Position numbers and translations under genes: made by a program. DNA of 64,000 nucleotides from Mobiluncus porci (GTDB lineage Bacteria; Actinomycetota; Actinomycetes; Actinomycetales; Actinomycetaceae): the NCBI RefSeq assembly GCF_009695935.1, contig NZ_VUMY01000003.1, forward strand, positions 110,549 through 174,548. The letters run 5' to 3'. The notes beneath the pieces are model-generated. The model worked only from the letters and a program-made list of their open reading frames with translations, did no database searches and was not told the DNA's origin. Positions 26,574-35,612 of the stretch are shown piece by piece; position 1 is the first letter of the stretch, and each line of letters begins with the position of its first letter.

Positions 26574-27342
26574 AGGCCCTCCCTTGGTCACGCTTCGGTT
26601 GAAGATCCACCCACTCGCCGGCCTCCACCCGGACACCGGTATAGAACGGAGTGTCGACCCGAACAAAGAGGCGAGCCTCCACTTCACGCTGCTTGCGCAA
26701 AACCCCCATCACTCGATCGAGCTTGTCGGCCTCCAGTGTCACCGTCCACTCATAGTCACCCAGCGCAAAAGCCGCCAAGGTCGAAACGGCGACATCGTTG
26801 AACTCCGCGCCGTTTTGGCCGTGTTCCTTCAAGATGGCATTCCGGCGGGCCTTGGGGAGGTAATACCAATCCCAGGAACGCACGAAAGGATAGACCGTCA
26901 TGTATTTTCGGGGCGCAAAACCGCCCCAGCAAGCCGGCAAGTGAGACTCGTTGAACTCGGCGGGCAGGTGGCGGGAAATTGCTGACCAGACCGGCTCCAA
27001 AAGCGCGGGCTGCCCGTGACAGGTTCCGATAGCCGTCATCTTCCGGTATGCCTCCTGGAGAGCCTCGGGGTTATCTGCCAAAGTCCACACCATCAAATCC
27101 GCATCCGCGCGAAAACCGGAAACATCGTACCAGCCGCGCACCACCGTGCCTTCGAGGGCTTCGTTCAGACGGTGCTTGATGCGGGTGAGGCGCTCCGGGT
27201 CAGTCGGTAGCGGGCGGGTCCGCTTGAACACCATGTGAATCGAGTAGTTTTCGCGAGCGTTCACCTCGCGGTAGTCAACAGCGTAATCTCGCGGGTCACC
27301 GGTGATTTCCGGCGCGGTCAAAATGTGGTGGGGATGTTCCAT
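26566..27342 (-). CDS. hemQ: Coproheme decarboxylase HemQ (ChdC)
   Basis: Decarboxylates coproheme to heme b with peroxide, the last step of the coproporphyrin-dependent pathway. The chlorite-dismutase-like protein of 258 residues has KYMTVYPFVRSWDWYYLP, whose Tyr in VYPF matches the catalytic radical Tyr, and the proximal heme His in LKEHGQNG. HLPA upstream could give the distal His of actinobacterial HemQ. It follows hemH on the same strand, separated by a remarkable 22-bp palindrome. Confidence 0.95.
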   Translation of the reverse strand: MEHPHHILTAPEITGDPRDYAVDYREVNARENYSIHMVFKRTRPLPTDPERLTRIKHRLNEALEGTVVRGWYDVSGFRADADLMVWTLADNPEALQEAYRKMTAIGTCHGQPALLEPVWSAISRHLPAEFNESHLPACWGGFAPRKYMTVYPFVRSWDWYYLPKARRNAILKEHGQNGAEFNDVAVSTLAAFALGDYEWTVTLEADKLDRVMGVLRKQREVEARLFVRVDTPFYTGVRVEAGEWVDLQPKRDQGRACD

Positions 27343-27390
27343 TGGTTCTCCTTATCTCGATTGGTTAACAGTCTAATCGCGCCTACAACC

Positions 27391-27440
27391 TACGATTTTT
27401 GAATTTATTGCCTTATTCGGCAATAAATTCAAAAATCGTA
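27391..27440. repeat. Perfect 22-bp AT-rich palindrome between hemH and hemQ
   Basis: Arms 27391-27412 and 27419-27440 are perfectly complementary with a 6-nt loop TTATTC. The arm starts TACGATTTTTGAA. It is intercistronic, has no following T-run and is much more AT-rich than its surroundings, so it looks like an inserted element that may also attenuate hemQ. Confidence 0.85.
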
Positions 27441-27453
27441 TGACTTAGGCAGA

Positions 27454-28863
27454 TCAACTCTCCCTAGCTTTGGTGTGGGCTTGGCTCGGTCGCGGGTACT
27501 GGCAACAGTCTGGCCCGCAGTTTTCCCCGAAAGCCGGATAGGTTCCCGGCTCCACCACAAGGTTTGGGCGCTCCCCCCGAGCCAGAGCCGCGCGCTCCCG
27601 CACGAGTTCCGCAAGCCCGTCAAGGAAACCCGCATTGCTCTCGGCGGTTGCGGCTCGTTGATAGTTAAGCCCGAGTTCACTCGCGGTAGCGAAGGCCTCC
27701 GTGTCGAGGTCATAGACCACCTCCATGTGGTCGGAGATGAAACCAATCGGGGCGACCACGACGTTTTCTACGCCTGCCGCGGCGAGGTCTTTCAAGTGGT
27801 CATTAATGTCGGGTTCAAGCCATTTTTGGCGGGGGGACCCCGAGCGGGAACAAAAGGCCAGCGTCCATGGGAGCTGGCTGCCGGTCGCGGCAAGCCGGCG
27901 ATTAATGGCGCCCGCCACCGCGAGATGTTGAGCCAAATAGGTCCAGCCCTCCCCGAGAACGTCCTGCTCGCGGGTTACCGGCAGGAGGCCGGAGAGATCT
28001 TGGGTGGTGAAATCCGGGTTTCGCTGGCTGAGGTCGCCGTTCGGGCCGAGCGCGTCGCGGTCCTCGAAAAGCGCGGGCTTGGGCGTAGCCGTCGGGTCGG
28101 ACCTCTCCGGAGTAGTGACTGAGGGGAGCGTAGCCGGAAGGGTTTGACTGGACAGCGTAGCCGTACCCGTTTCCTTAGCCTTTTTCTGCGCCGGACCGGA
28201 ATGGAGCGCCATCTCCAGCGGAATCGAGTGGGTGACGAAAACTAGGTGGGTGTGAGGGGGAATCTGCGGCGCTTCGGTGGCAGAGTCGCTGGTGGGGGGG
28301 AATGTCCCGTCAGGTCCGCCGCGAAGCGCGGTTCGCTCATTGTTGAATCGGGCCAGTGCGTCCGCAACCGCCCGCGCGTTCGCCCCCACGAAGCCCGGCG
28401 TATTCGCAAAAGCCCTCACCCGGTCCAACCGCAGCCGAACGTCCGGGTGAGACTCGTGGAATTCATCAAGCGCGGCGGCAAGATTCTCCCGATATTGACG
28501 GCATCCGGAATAGGAAGTGTAGGCGGAAGTGAAGAGTGTCAGGATCCGGCGCGCCCCCCCAGCTGCGAGTTCAGCAAGGGTTTCCGTGAAGTACGGGTGC
28601 CAGTTGCGGTTTCCGATTCCGTAGCGGATGTCCTCGCCGAGACGAGCCCTCAGCCCGTCCAAGAGTTCTTGATTACGGGCATTAATCGGGGAAACTCCGC
28701 CGAAAAGTCGGTAGTGTCCCCCCACTTGCTCCAGACGTTCGTCGGGAATCCCCGCTCCTCCAGTGGCGTTGCGTAGGAATGGTAGCACGTCCTCAGGGCC
28801 GTTTGGCCCGCCGTAACTGACCAGCATCAATGCGTCGTAGGGCTCCAAGACAGAATCACTCAT
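27454..28863 (-). CDS. hemH: Ferrochelatase (coproporphyrin III type) with an inserted repeat peptide
   Basis: Inserts iron into coproporphyrin III. Core motifs: ALMLVSYGGPNGPEDVLPFL, RLFGGVSPIN, TSAYTSYSGCRQYREN and the metal-ligand region LVFVTHSIP (His), with FISDHMEVVYDLD and Glu near the C-terminus. At 469 residues it is roughly 100 longer than usual. The excess lies around residues 170-290 and includes residues 233-260, encoded by a palindromic repeat also found twice in copA (TTPERSDPTAT). The C-terminus has CGPDCCQYP, possible Fe-S ligands as in actinobacterial ferrochelatases. It follows hemA on the minus strand. Confidence 0.93.
   Translation of the reverse strand: MSDSVLEPYDALMLVSYGGPNGPEDVLPFLRNATGGAGIPDERLEQVGGHYRLFGGVSPINARNQELLDGLRARLGEDIRYGIGNRNWHPYFTETLAELAAGGARRILTLFTSAYTSYSGCRQYRENLAAALDEFHESHPDVRLRLDRVRAFANTPGFVGANARAVADALARFNNERTALRGGPDGTFPPTSDSATEAPQIPPHTHLVFVTHSIPLEMALHSGPAQKKAKETGTATLSSQTLPATLPSVTTPERSDPTATPKPALFEDRDALGPNGDLSQRNPDFTTQDLSGLLPVTREQDVLGEGWTYLAQHLAVAGAINRRLAATGSQLPWTLAFCSRSGSPRQKWLEPDINDHLKDLAAAGVENVVVAPIGFISDHMEVVYDLDTEAFATASELGLNYQRAATAESNAGFLDGLAELVRERAALARGERPNLVVEPGTYPAFGENCGPDCCQYPRPSQAHTKARES
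28083..28165 (-). repeat. In-frame palindromic coding repeat, copy in hemH
   Basis: On the coding strand it begins TACGGCTACGC, continues through ACCCTTCCGGCT and ends with GGAGAGGTCCGACCC, CGGCTACGCC. It aligns along its length with the two copies in copA (44171-44280, 45779-45915) and is read in the same frame, giving TAT...TTPERSDPTAT. Confidence 0.75.
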
Positions 28864-28876
28864 AAGGTTTACCTTA
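28863..28876. promoter_or_regulatory. Operator-like palindrome at the hemH start
   Basis: TAAGGT-TT-ACCTTA overlaps the first base of hemH. On the plus strand, TAAGGTTTACCTTAG shares 12 of 15 positions with ATAGGCTTACCTAAG upstream of copZ. Its half-sites resemble those of DtxR/IdeR boxes, but the spacing is shorter, so a metal-responsive site is only a suggestion. Confidence 0.4.
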
Positions 28877-28986
28877 GTGTATTTTTAGGAGCGTTCGGGG
28901 TGTTGTGGGGGTGACTTGAAGGGTTGGCAGGGCCGATTTCACGGGTGACAACGGTATTAGTCTCATCAAAGTGCCAGGTGAGGCCC

Positions 28987-30402
28987 TTAGCGTTCCTCAA
29001 CAAAGGCTGCTTCGAGGACCTCGGGGGTCAATCCCCAAACCGTTGCGAGCGCCTCAACCCAATCGGCACCGAGTCCCGATTCCGCTGCCATGTGAGCCGA
29101 CACCGTCGGAGTGTGAGCCAGTTTGGCGACCACGTGGCGAATCGCGCGAATCGCGGTGTCGCGAGGAATCAGATCTGTTTGGGGGAGTCGCTCGATTTCC
29201 TCGCCGGCGGCCTGTTCGAAGATGGCTCTGAGCTGGACAATTGCGGGGTCCATGTGGCGGGCAGCGACAGCAGCATCGTAGTCGGCAAGGCCTTCCTCGA
29301 TGATGGCGTTGGCGCGACGGATTTGGGTGACTGCGAGGGCAGGGACGTGTCCGCGAATGTCTTCAAGGCTCCACATTTTGACTCCGCCCAAGTCACGGAC
29401 GGTTTCTTCGACATCGCGGTGGAGGGCAAGATCAAGGATTATGAGCGGATTTCGGTGAACTTCTCGTAAGGCGAGCGCGGCCGCGACCTGTTCTCGGGTC
29501 AAAACCGGAGCGCCAATCCCGCGACAAGCCACGACTAAATCCGCTTCTGCCAGGGCATTTACAGTGTTTGCGGGGTCGATAACCCGAGTTCCGTGGGCTT
29601 GGGCGAAAGCGTGGACCCGCGCGGAAGTTGAAACATTGGCGAGGTCTCGAACTCCGCGGGCGCGCAACTGCGCGACCGCGTTTCCCGCGTAGGCGCCGGT
29701 TCCAACGAGTAATGCCTTGATACCTCGCCAATCCCTTGTTGAATCCCCTGGCGAGGCTCCCGCGACCTCCCTTGATGAACCGGACGCGCCTTCCGCCCGC
29801 TCCGACCCCGCCATGAGATCCCCTGCGGCGAGGTCCAGGGCCACCGAAACAACCGAGCGGCCGAGACCGGTCAAGGAGGTCTCGGAAGACACCCGCCGAG
29901 AAGTCGCCAGCGCCCCCTCGAACATCCTTATCATCAGACCATTTACCTCGTGGAGCTCCTGGGCGCGGGTAAAAGCGCGGCGAACCTGGCCGGCTACCTC
30001 GGCCTCCCCGACAACCATGGAATCGAGGCCGGCAGCGACCCGATAGAGATGCTCGGCCACCTCGCGGCCCTCGATGAAATTCCAGATTAGAGGGGGATTC
30101 GGGGAGGTGTCGGCTGGTGGGATGGCGGTTTGGGCTTGGTGGGCGTGGCAGTCGCATTCGTGGAGCGGGATAGCCTGGGCGGTTTCATCCTCTTCGTCAA
30201 CCTCGCGCGAGTCCACCAAGCGCACCTCGGGATCTGCGGAAACATAGACTTCTACGCGGTTACAGGTCGAGAGAATCACCAGCGAGTGAACCCCGTCGCG
30301 GTCGCGCCACTGCGACTCCGCCGCCTCCGCCAGGGTGGCAGCGCGGCTCACCTCATCGAGGCTGTGGGTGAGGTGGTTGACGGTGTAAAGCTGAAAAGGC
30401 AT
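28987..30402 (-). CDS. hemA: Glutamyl-tRNA reductase
   Basis: Reduces glutamyl-tRNA to glutamate-1-semialdehyde, the first committed heme step. Catalytic Cys47 lies in LSTCNRVEVYVS; later come AGLDSMVVGEAEV, the NADPH site LLVGTGAYAGN and the dimerisation helix with LRAIFEQAAGEEIERL. A Ser/Gly/Glu-rich insertion of about 30 residues (near 190-222) precedes the NADPH domain and carries the word CCCTTGTTGA at 29733. The gene starts the minus-strand heme run, divergent from hemE. Confidence 0.95.
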   Translation of the reverse strand: MPFQLYTVNHLTHSLDEVSRAATLAEAAESQWRDRDGVHSLVILSTCNRVEVYVSADPEVRLVDSREVDEEDETAQAIPLHECDCHAHQAQTAIPPADTSPNPPLIWNFIEGREVAEHLYRVAAGLDSMVVGEAEVAGQVRRAFTRAQELHEVNGLMIRMFEGALATSRRVSSETSLTGLGRSVVSVALDLAAGDLMAGSERAEGASGSSREVAGASPGDSTRDWRGIKALLVGTGAYAGNAVAQLRARGVRDLANVSTSARVHAFAQAHGTRVIDPANTVNALAEADLVVACRGIGAPVLTREQVAAALALREVHRNPLIILDLALHRDVEETVRDLGGVKMWSLEDIRGHVPALAVTQIRRANAIIEEGLADYDAAVAARHMDPAIVQLRAIFEQAAGEEIERLPQTDLIPRDTAIRAIRHVVAKLAHTPTVSAHMAAESGLGADWVEALATVWGLTPEVLEAAFVEER

Positions 30403-30480
30403 CGTTCCTTTTATACCGCAAACTGCGCCATTTAGCCAAAAGCCTCGGTCTGAACCTCGGCCTGGATAGGGGAAGTTTTT

Positions 30481-30549
30481 TTACCAATGGGGACGGGCCA
30501 AACTGGTAAAAAACGCACATTTACCACTTTGGCCCGTCCCCACCGGTAA
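30481..30549. repeat. GGGGAC palindromic element C
   Basis: 30-bp arms with three mismatches (30481-30510 and 30520-30549) around a 9-nt loop, containing GGGGACGGGCCAAA. Close relative of element A at 19811. It lies between divergent hemA and hemE. Confidence 0.85.
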
Positions 30550-30561
30550 AAGCCCGGGGGC

Positions 30562-30582
30562 AAAGTCGTGAAGATTTCGACA
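30562..30582 (+). repeat. Half-copy of the 63359 palindrome arm
   Basis: AAAGTCGTGAAGATTTCGAC plus one base matches 20 of 21 positions of each arm of the inverted repeat at 63359-63424. It is just before hemE. Confidence 0.6.
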
Positions 30583-30628
30583 AATTAGGCCTCTCCCACA
30601 ACAGCCACGTTTGGATAGGATAAGGGAC

Positions 30629-31789
30629 ATGACCGGACTGAACCCGCTGTTTTTCGATTCTCCGATGCGTGCGGCGCTGAACGCATCGCGACCAGCGCAA
30701 ACCCCCGTGTGGTTTATGCGCCAAGCCGGTCGCTCGCTGCCGGAATACCACGAGGTGCGCCGAGGGATTCCGATGCTCCAGGCCTGCACGACCCCCGACC
30801 TCACCGCGGAAATAACCCTCCAGCCCGTGCGCCGCCACGACGTGGACGCGGCCGTGTTCTATTCCGACATTGTCGTGCCGCTCTATCTCGCGGGCGCCGG
30901 AATCGACATCGTTCCCGGAATCGGGCCGGTTCTAGATGAGCCCGTGCGCTCGGCGGCGGACGTGGATCGCTTGAGCGCCCTCGAGGTTGAGGATTGGGCC
31001 GTGATTGAGGAGGCCGCTACCATGGTTCGCCGCTCTCTCGCCTTTGACAAGGTCTTATTCGGTTTTGCCGGAGCGCCCTTCACCCTGGCCTCGTACCTGA
31101 TTGAATCGGGGTCGGGGGGCTCCAAGGCCGAACGTCGCGAATGTCGCCGGACGCGCGAGTTCATCAAGAGCGAGCCCGCCGCCTGGACGCGACTCGCGAC
31201 TTGGTGCGCGAAACTCTCCGGACAGTTCATGAAAGCCCAGATAAACGGTGGTGCCGAGGCAGTCCAGCTCTTCGATTCCTGGGCGGGCGCGCTGACGCTT
31301 GAGGAGTATCGCCGCGTGGCGCTGCCCTACTCGGCTTTGGCTTTTCAGGGGGCTCCGGGGGCCGCGCACGTGCATTTTGCGGTTGGTGCCGGTCATCTCC
31401 TGGAGGCGCTTGGTGAAATCGCCGAGGTGGTTTCGGTAGGGACTGACGTGACTTTGGACGAGGCAGCAAGGCGGCTCCCCGGGAAAGTCTTGCAGGGAAA
31501 TCTCGATCCGGAGTTGCTTCTGGGGGAGGATTCAACAAGGGCAAACGCGGATAATCCCGCACAGCCGCTTGCTGACGCCGCCGCTCCCATCCGGATGGAA
31601 ACCGCGTCCACATCCGCTCCCACCAGCCCAATCGAGGCCGCCTGGGCTGAGGCCGAGAGAGTCCTCGAAGCCGGACGTGCCGCCCCCGCTCACGTTTTCA
31701 ACCTGGGACACGGGGTTTTGCCCGAAACTGATCCCGGGGTTTTGACCGAGCTCGTCGCCCGGGTTCATGCCTGGCGACCGGGACGGTGA
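30629..31789 (+). CDS. hemE: Uroporphyrinogen decarboxylase
   Basis: Converts uroporphyrinogen III to coproporphyrinogen III. The family N-terminus TPVWFMRQAGRSLPEYHEVR, FSDIV-like YSDIVVPL, GFAGAPFTLASYLIE and NLGHGVLPETDP are all present. A 40-residue Ala/Ser/Thr-rich insertion (about 302-345) follows LQGNLDPELLL and carries TCAACAAGGGC at 31532. ATG 30629 (MTGLNPLFF) is preferred, with AAGGG upstream. It would normally be next to hemY but a toxin-antitoxin pair intervenes. Confidence 0.95.
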   Translation: MTGLNPLFFDSPMRAALNASRPAQTPVWFMRQAGRSLPEYHEVRRGIPMLQACTTPDLTAEITLQPVRRHDVDAAVFYSDIVVPLYLAGAGIDIVPGIGPVLDEPVRSAADVDRLSALEVEDWAVIEEAATMVRRSLAFDKVLFGFAGAPFTLASYLIESGSGGSKAERRECRRTREFIKSEPAAWTRLATWCAKLSGQFMKAQINGGAEAVQLFDSWAGALTLEEYRRVALPYSALAFQGAPGAAHVHFAVGAGHLLEALGEIAEVVSVGTDVTLDEAARRLPGKVLQGNLDPELLLGEDSTRANADNPAQPLADAAAPIRMETASTSAPTSPIEAAWAEAERVLEAGRAAPAHVFNLGHGVLPETDPGVLTELVARVHAWRPGR

Positions 31790-31816
31790 AGGTGCCGAAG
31801 AAGTGACCGCGCCGAA

Positions 31817-31853
31817 AAAATGAGTCAAAAAGCACGTCCCCATGACTCATTTT
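31817..31853. repeat. Palindrome D between hemE and the toxin-antitoxin pair
   Basis: Perfect 11-bp arms AAAATGAGTCA and TGACTCATTTT; the 15-nt loop contains CGTCCCC and GGGGG follows the stem. It may end hemE transcription or mark the left edge of the toxin-antitoxin insertion. Confidence 0.6.
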
Positions 31854-31905
31854 GGGGGCTGTATGATACCATTAAGTGACATAAGCGTACCCGAAGGAGG
31901 GTAAG

Positions 31906-32187
31906 ATGAGTGCCGATACAGTCCAAGTTAAGGCCATGGTGGATCGGGAAACGAAAGAGCGCGCGGCGGAACTATTCGAACACCTCGGCTTCAGTCTTTC
32001 CACAGCCATCAGCATGTTTCTTCACCAATCCGTCATTGAAGGTGGGGTTCCGTTTCAAAACAATGACCCGTTCTATTCTGACTCCAACAAAGCCGCTTTA
32101 GACCGTGCCCTGGAACAAGAGGCTCGTGGGGAAGTTGCTGCAAGAACAACGGCCCGGGACTTCGATGGCCTGATTGAGAGCCTGTGA
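31906..32187 (+). CDS. RelB/DinJ-type antitoxin
   Basis: 93 residues. N-terminal ribbon-helix-helix (VQVKAMVDRETKERAAELFEHLGFSLSTAISMFLHQSV) binds DNA, and the C-terminal PFYSDSNKAALDRALEQ segment wraps the toxin, as in RelB/DinJ proteins. GAAGGAGGG precedes the start. It overlaps or abuts the toxin gene, the usual antitoxin-first order, and should autoregulate the pair. Confidence 0.9.
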   Translation: MSADTVQVKAMVDRETKERAAELFEHLGFSLSTAISMFLHQSVIEGGVPFQNNDPFYSDSNKAALDRALEQEARGEVAARTTARDFDGLIESL

Positions 32188-32188
32188 C

Positions 32189-32476
32189 GTGGGCGAAATC
32201 ATTTTCGAGTATTCCCCCGAAGCCCTCAAAGATTTGAACACTTGGAAGAAGCAACACGCAGCCAAGCAACTTGAAACCATCAAGATAATCCAAGAGGAAA
32301 TCGTGGCAACTTGGCCGGAGACCAAAGGTAACTATTCCTCGGAAGACTTGAAATACGAGTTGAGCGGTTGTGTCTCGCGGAAGATTGACACGAAGAATCG
32401 TTTTGTCTACCGGATTAATATAGAAGCAAGTTCGGTTTATGTCTTGCAGTGCAAAGGCCATTACACCGAACGGTAA
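32189..32476 (+). CDS. YoeB/Txe-type mRNA interferase toxin
   Basis: 95 residues. SPEALKDLNTWKKQ at the N-terminus, then GCVSRKIDTKNRFVYRI and VYVLQCKGHYTER at the C-terminus match YoeB-family RNases, whose catalytic Glu, Arg and C-terminal His/Tyr are plausible here. GTG 32189 lies one base after the antitoxin stop; the frame also allows TTG at 32174. The antitoxin is DinJ/RelB-like rather than YefM-like, a mixed pairing. Confidence 0.88.
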   Translation: MGEIIFEYSPEALKDLNTWKKQHAAKQLETIKIIQEEIVATWPETKGNYSSEDLKYELSGCVSRKIDTKNRFVYRINIEASSVYVLQCKGHYTER

Positions 32477-32483
32477 AGGGGAA

Positions 32484-34034
32484 ATGATGGAAAACGAAGA
32501 AACACCCGCAGGCGCGGGCTTTGACATGATTATTTTGGGCGGCGGCCTTGGTGCGCTTTCGGCGGGATACGCCGCGGTCAAACAGGGTTTGCGGCCTTTG
32601 ATTTTGGAGGAGCGCGGGCGACCCGGGGGGCTGGTGTGCAACGGGGTTTTCGGGGGAGCCACTGTTGACATCGGGGCGGAGTCCTACGCCACGCGCACTC
32701 CCGAGGTTACCGATTTGTGTAAGGAGCTCGGCCTCGAGGTGGTTCCGCCGGTGAGTGACTCTTGGGTGTGGGATCACGCCCACAACACGGCAGTTCGGAT
32801 TCCGCAAGGGACTTTCGGGATTCCCGCCGACATTGATGATCCGGTTTTCGTCGAGGGTCTGCGGGCAGTTGCCGGCGACGAGGCGGTTGAGCGGGCCCGC
32901 CAAGACCTCACACTACCCCCAGAAGTCGGCCGAGACGCCAAGAACTTCGGCGAACTGGTGGCCGCGCGCCTTGGTGAAGCCGTCCTTGAAACTTTCGTAA
33001 CCCCCTTCGCGGGCGGGATTCACTCGACCCACCCCTACGGGCTCTCAATCGAGCGGGTCGCGCCGGGGCTGATGGAGGCCTTCCGCCGCGAGGGTTCTCT
33101 CACGAAGGCAGTAGCCGCCATCCGGAAGCCCGGAGCGGTCGTCGTCATGATGCCTAAAGGCGGCATGTTCAAACTCGTTGATGAACTTGTGTCTCGCATC
33201 ACGGCAGCGGGCGGGCGTATCGACAACCACGTGCGCGCCTTGCATATCGAAGCCGGTATCGGCCAGGACAATCCCCGCTGGGTCGTGTGGTGTAAACACA
33301 CAATTTCCAACCGGAAATTCCAAGGCGGACCCCCGGAAGAAACCGGCAACGCTTTCGGACTCGCCACTGACAGGATTGTGGTGGCGCTCCCGACAAATCC
33401 GGCTTTGAAGATCCTGAACTCGGCTGCGGCCTCGATGATTCGACTGAAATTCCACGCCGAAAGGGAAGGTCGAGATGCGAGCCTGCGCTTTGATGAGGCG
33501 GCTCTTGAAGAAATTGGTGACCTCACGACGAACTTCCAAGTCCACAAGGGCACTCACGTCATGAACGTGACCCTCGCGGTTCGCTCCGAGGCCCTCGACG
33601 CGGCCCCGCGTGGATCGGGGATGCTGGTCGGGCCCCCACCGGATGAGCCAGGCGCGCTTCGCGCCAAAGCAGTCACGCATTATTCCCGCAAATGGCCCGA
33701 TACGATGGCTGGGGCGGAGCCCCATGTTCATGTCTTGCGGATTTCCTACGGGCGGGAAGGCGATCCCGACGGTTTCGTCTATCAGGTCAGCGTTCAGCAG
33801 GCGCTCGCCGATGCCTCGCGGATGCTCGGGGTGGAGCTCACGGAGTCGGATTTGCTGGATTCTCGCCGGATTTTCTGGGGAGACTCGATGGTGCATCCGA
33901 ATCGGGAAGAGCGCGAGGTCATCAACCGCGTGGCGGAGGCTGCCGAGAGAGTTGAGGGATTGGAGCTTGAGGGGGCCTGGGTGGCGGGCACCGGCATCAC
34001 CGCCGTCGTCGCCCGCGGGTTGCGGTTTCATTAA
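32484..34034 (+). CDS. hemY: Coproporphyrinogen III oxidase / protoporphyrinogen oxidase family (HemY/CgoX)
   Basis: FAD enzyme oxidising coproporphyrinogen III to coproporphyrin III, between HemE and HemH in the pathway. MIILGGGLGALSAGYAAVKQGL is the FAD-binding turn, EERGRPGGLVCNG follows, and GAWVAGTGITAVVARG near the C-terminus is the second FAD contact. The substrate is inferred from the presence of HemQ. I start at ATG 32484, after AAAGGGG; the frame extends upstream only into the toxin gene. Confidence 0.92.
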   Translation: MMENEETPAGAGFDMIILGGGLGALSAGYAAVKQGLRPLILEERGRPGGLVCNGVFGGATVDIGAESYATRTPEVTDLCKELGLEVVPPVSDSWVWDHAHNTAVRIPQGTFGIPADIDDPVFVEGLRAVAGDEAVERARQDLTLPPEVGRDAKNFGELVAARLGEAVLETFVTPFAGGIHSTHPYGLSIERVAPGLMEAFRREGSLTKAVAAIRKPGAVVVMMPKGGMFKLVDELVSRITAAGGRIDNHVRALHIEAGIGQDNPRWVVWCKHTISNRKFQGGPPEETGNAFGLATDRIVVALPTNPALKILNSAAASMIRLKFHAEREGRDASLRFDEAALEEIGDLTTNFQVHKGTHVMNVTLAVRSEALDAAPRGSGMLVGPPPDEPGALRAKAVTHYSRKWPDTMAGAEPHVHVLRISYGREGDPDGFVYQVSVQQALADASRMLGVELTESDLLDSRRIFWGDSMVHPNREEREVINRVAEAAERVEGLELEGAWVAGTGITAVVARGLRFH

Positions 34035-34123
34035 ATCGGTGTAGTGGGGCGCTTCGGGTAGCGGGAGAAGCCCTTCGCAGCTACGAGGGTGCGTTCAATA
34101 AGGTGCTCCGCGGACGACGACGA

Positions 34124-35223
34124 ACCCGACTCGTGCAGGTTTAGTGACCTTTTAGACTTTCGAGGATTTTGCGGGTTTCGGGAGTGATTTCTGGTTTTGC
34201 TGTGGGTTCCTGTCCGCCGGGCATTCTGATGGATATTTCTCTTAATAGCTCCGGATTTGGATGAGTTTTTTCGTTGTGATTCCAGTCTTTTGGTAGAGAT
34301 AGCGTGAGACCGCAAATGCGGCGATTACGACGGTCAGGTGGGCTTCTATAGCGTCTTTTTGGTGGTGGAATACCGGGCGGGCACGCAGGTCAGCTTTGGA
34401 CATGCGGAAGGATTGCTCCACATGCCACCGCGACGAAGACCGAGAGGCAAGGAGCTTGCTCGATTGCCCGAGGTCAAGGAAGCGGCGCGCAACACGCAGT
34501 GCTGCTAGCACCACCACCAGACCCTCAATACCGTGGCGGGTCTGGAAGTCCTGGACGATCGGGAGTATCGTCAAGGTTTCGGCTTTGTTGCCCTCGAAAC
34601 AACCCACCTCGAGGGGAAACCCGTTCCGGTTCACCAACAAGCCGACCATGATTTGTGGATCCACGCGTCGCTCCTTGGAAAACCCCGGCTTACGTAGCCC
34701 CTCGTTCGGACCCCAATACTCGTCCTCGTTCTCAGCCTCAAAATACAAGGTAGTAACGTCATACAACACCAGCGACAAATCCCCAGCCCTGGAGGCGTGA
34801 GCAAAACAAGCCTCGGCGACACGAGACCGATAGTCACGCCCCGCGCAACGCTCCAGACTGTTGAACATGGTTCTCAGGCTCACGTGTTCAACCCCGAGTT
34901 CATCCAACACCCGCACCGTGTCAGCCTTAGAAACAGGCTCGACAATACGCGCCCAGCTGCTCAAACGCCACGTCTTCTACCGCACGGTCGAATCCTAGAA
35001 TACTGTAAGCGTCACGCAATATGCCCCACAACAAAGCCGAACGTTGAGACTGAACCACCGGGTACACGCTGGCACTCACACCGAGATAATCCAGGTCAAA
35101 CTCGAGCTGGTCAGAGCGCAACTCCTGGCGACCAATCTCAAGCAAAAACACCAACCAAAGCCCCCTGAACTGCGGAAACATCAAGCAAATCGCGAAAAAC
35201 CTAAAAACCTGCACGAGTCGGGT
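34124..35223 (-). mobile_element. IS1634-family insertion sequence remnant
   Basis: Bounded by perfect 19-bp terminal inverted repeats, ACCCGACTCGTGCAGGTTT at 34124-34142 and its complement at 35205-35223. At 1.1 kb it is about half the length of intact members. No target-site duplication is evident. The transposase inside is decayed and deleted. Confidence 0.85.
34141..35160 (-). pseudogene. IS1634-type DDE transposase, frameshifted and internally deleted
   Basis: Minus-strand pieces in several frames reconstruct an IS1634 transposase. LLWGILRDAYSILGF...VAFEQL (about 35060-34950) continues in another frame as SSWARIVEPVSKADTVRVLDELG, then LYDVTTLYFE and KPGFSKERRVDPQIMVGLL. After GIEGLVVV (about 34515) the middle of the catalytic domain is missing, and the sequence jumps to RWHVEQSFRMSKADLRARP. 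A last frameshift near 34255 leads to the natural end PETRKILESLKGH at 34141. It cannot be functional. Confidence 0.88.
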
Positions 35224-35384
35224 CAAATTGCGTGTCAGTTTTCCCGGGTTTTGCTTGTGTTGTCGGGGAAATACGGGTTCAAAGCTCACCGACTCATGCT
35301 GGCGGCGTGAATACTATGAAATGCCGCGTCTGCGATACTCCGTTGGAACGTATTGCTCGGATTTCTTCAATTTGGGCTTAGACC

Positions 35385-35515
35385 GTGCACGAATGTACGG
35401 CGTAAACCTACCGCGCCCGGTCTCCCGAAACTCCAAAACACCAAGACCAGCGCAAACACTTAAACGCTCAATCGAAAAACCCCGAACAAACCGGTTAGAC
35501 CGTACATTCGTGCAC
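35385..35515. repeat. MITE-like element, copy 1
   Basis: Perfect 16-bp terminal arms GTGCACGAATGTACGG (35385-35400) and its complement (35500-35515) enclose about 100 bp without a gene. A related pair of ends is found at 46477-46606. Confidence 0.65.
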
Positions 35516-35612
35516 AACCAATCCTTCCCACCGAACGGGTCAGCGAATCAGACCAGTTACACACTTAAATCCACAGTCCCCCCACAGCACCCTTAAAAGC
35601 GAAGAGCCGCTA

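Noticed and set aside
34031..34315. 94-codon minus-strand frame downstream of the transposase
   Set aside because: It is a wrong-frame reading of the transposase C-terminus and flanking DNA.
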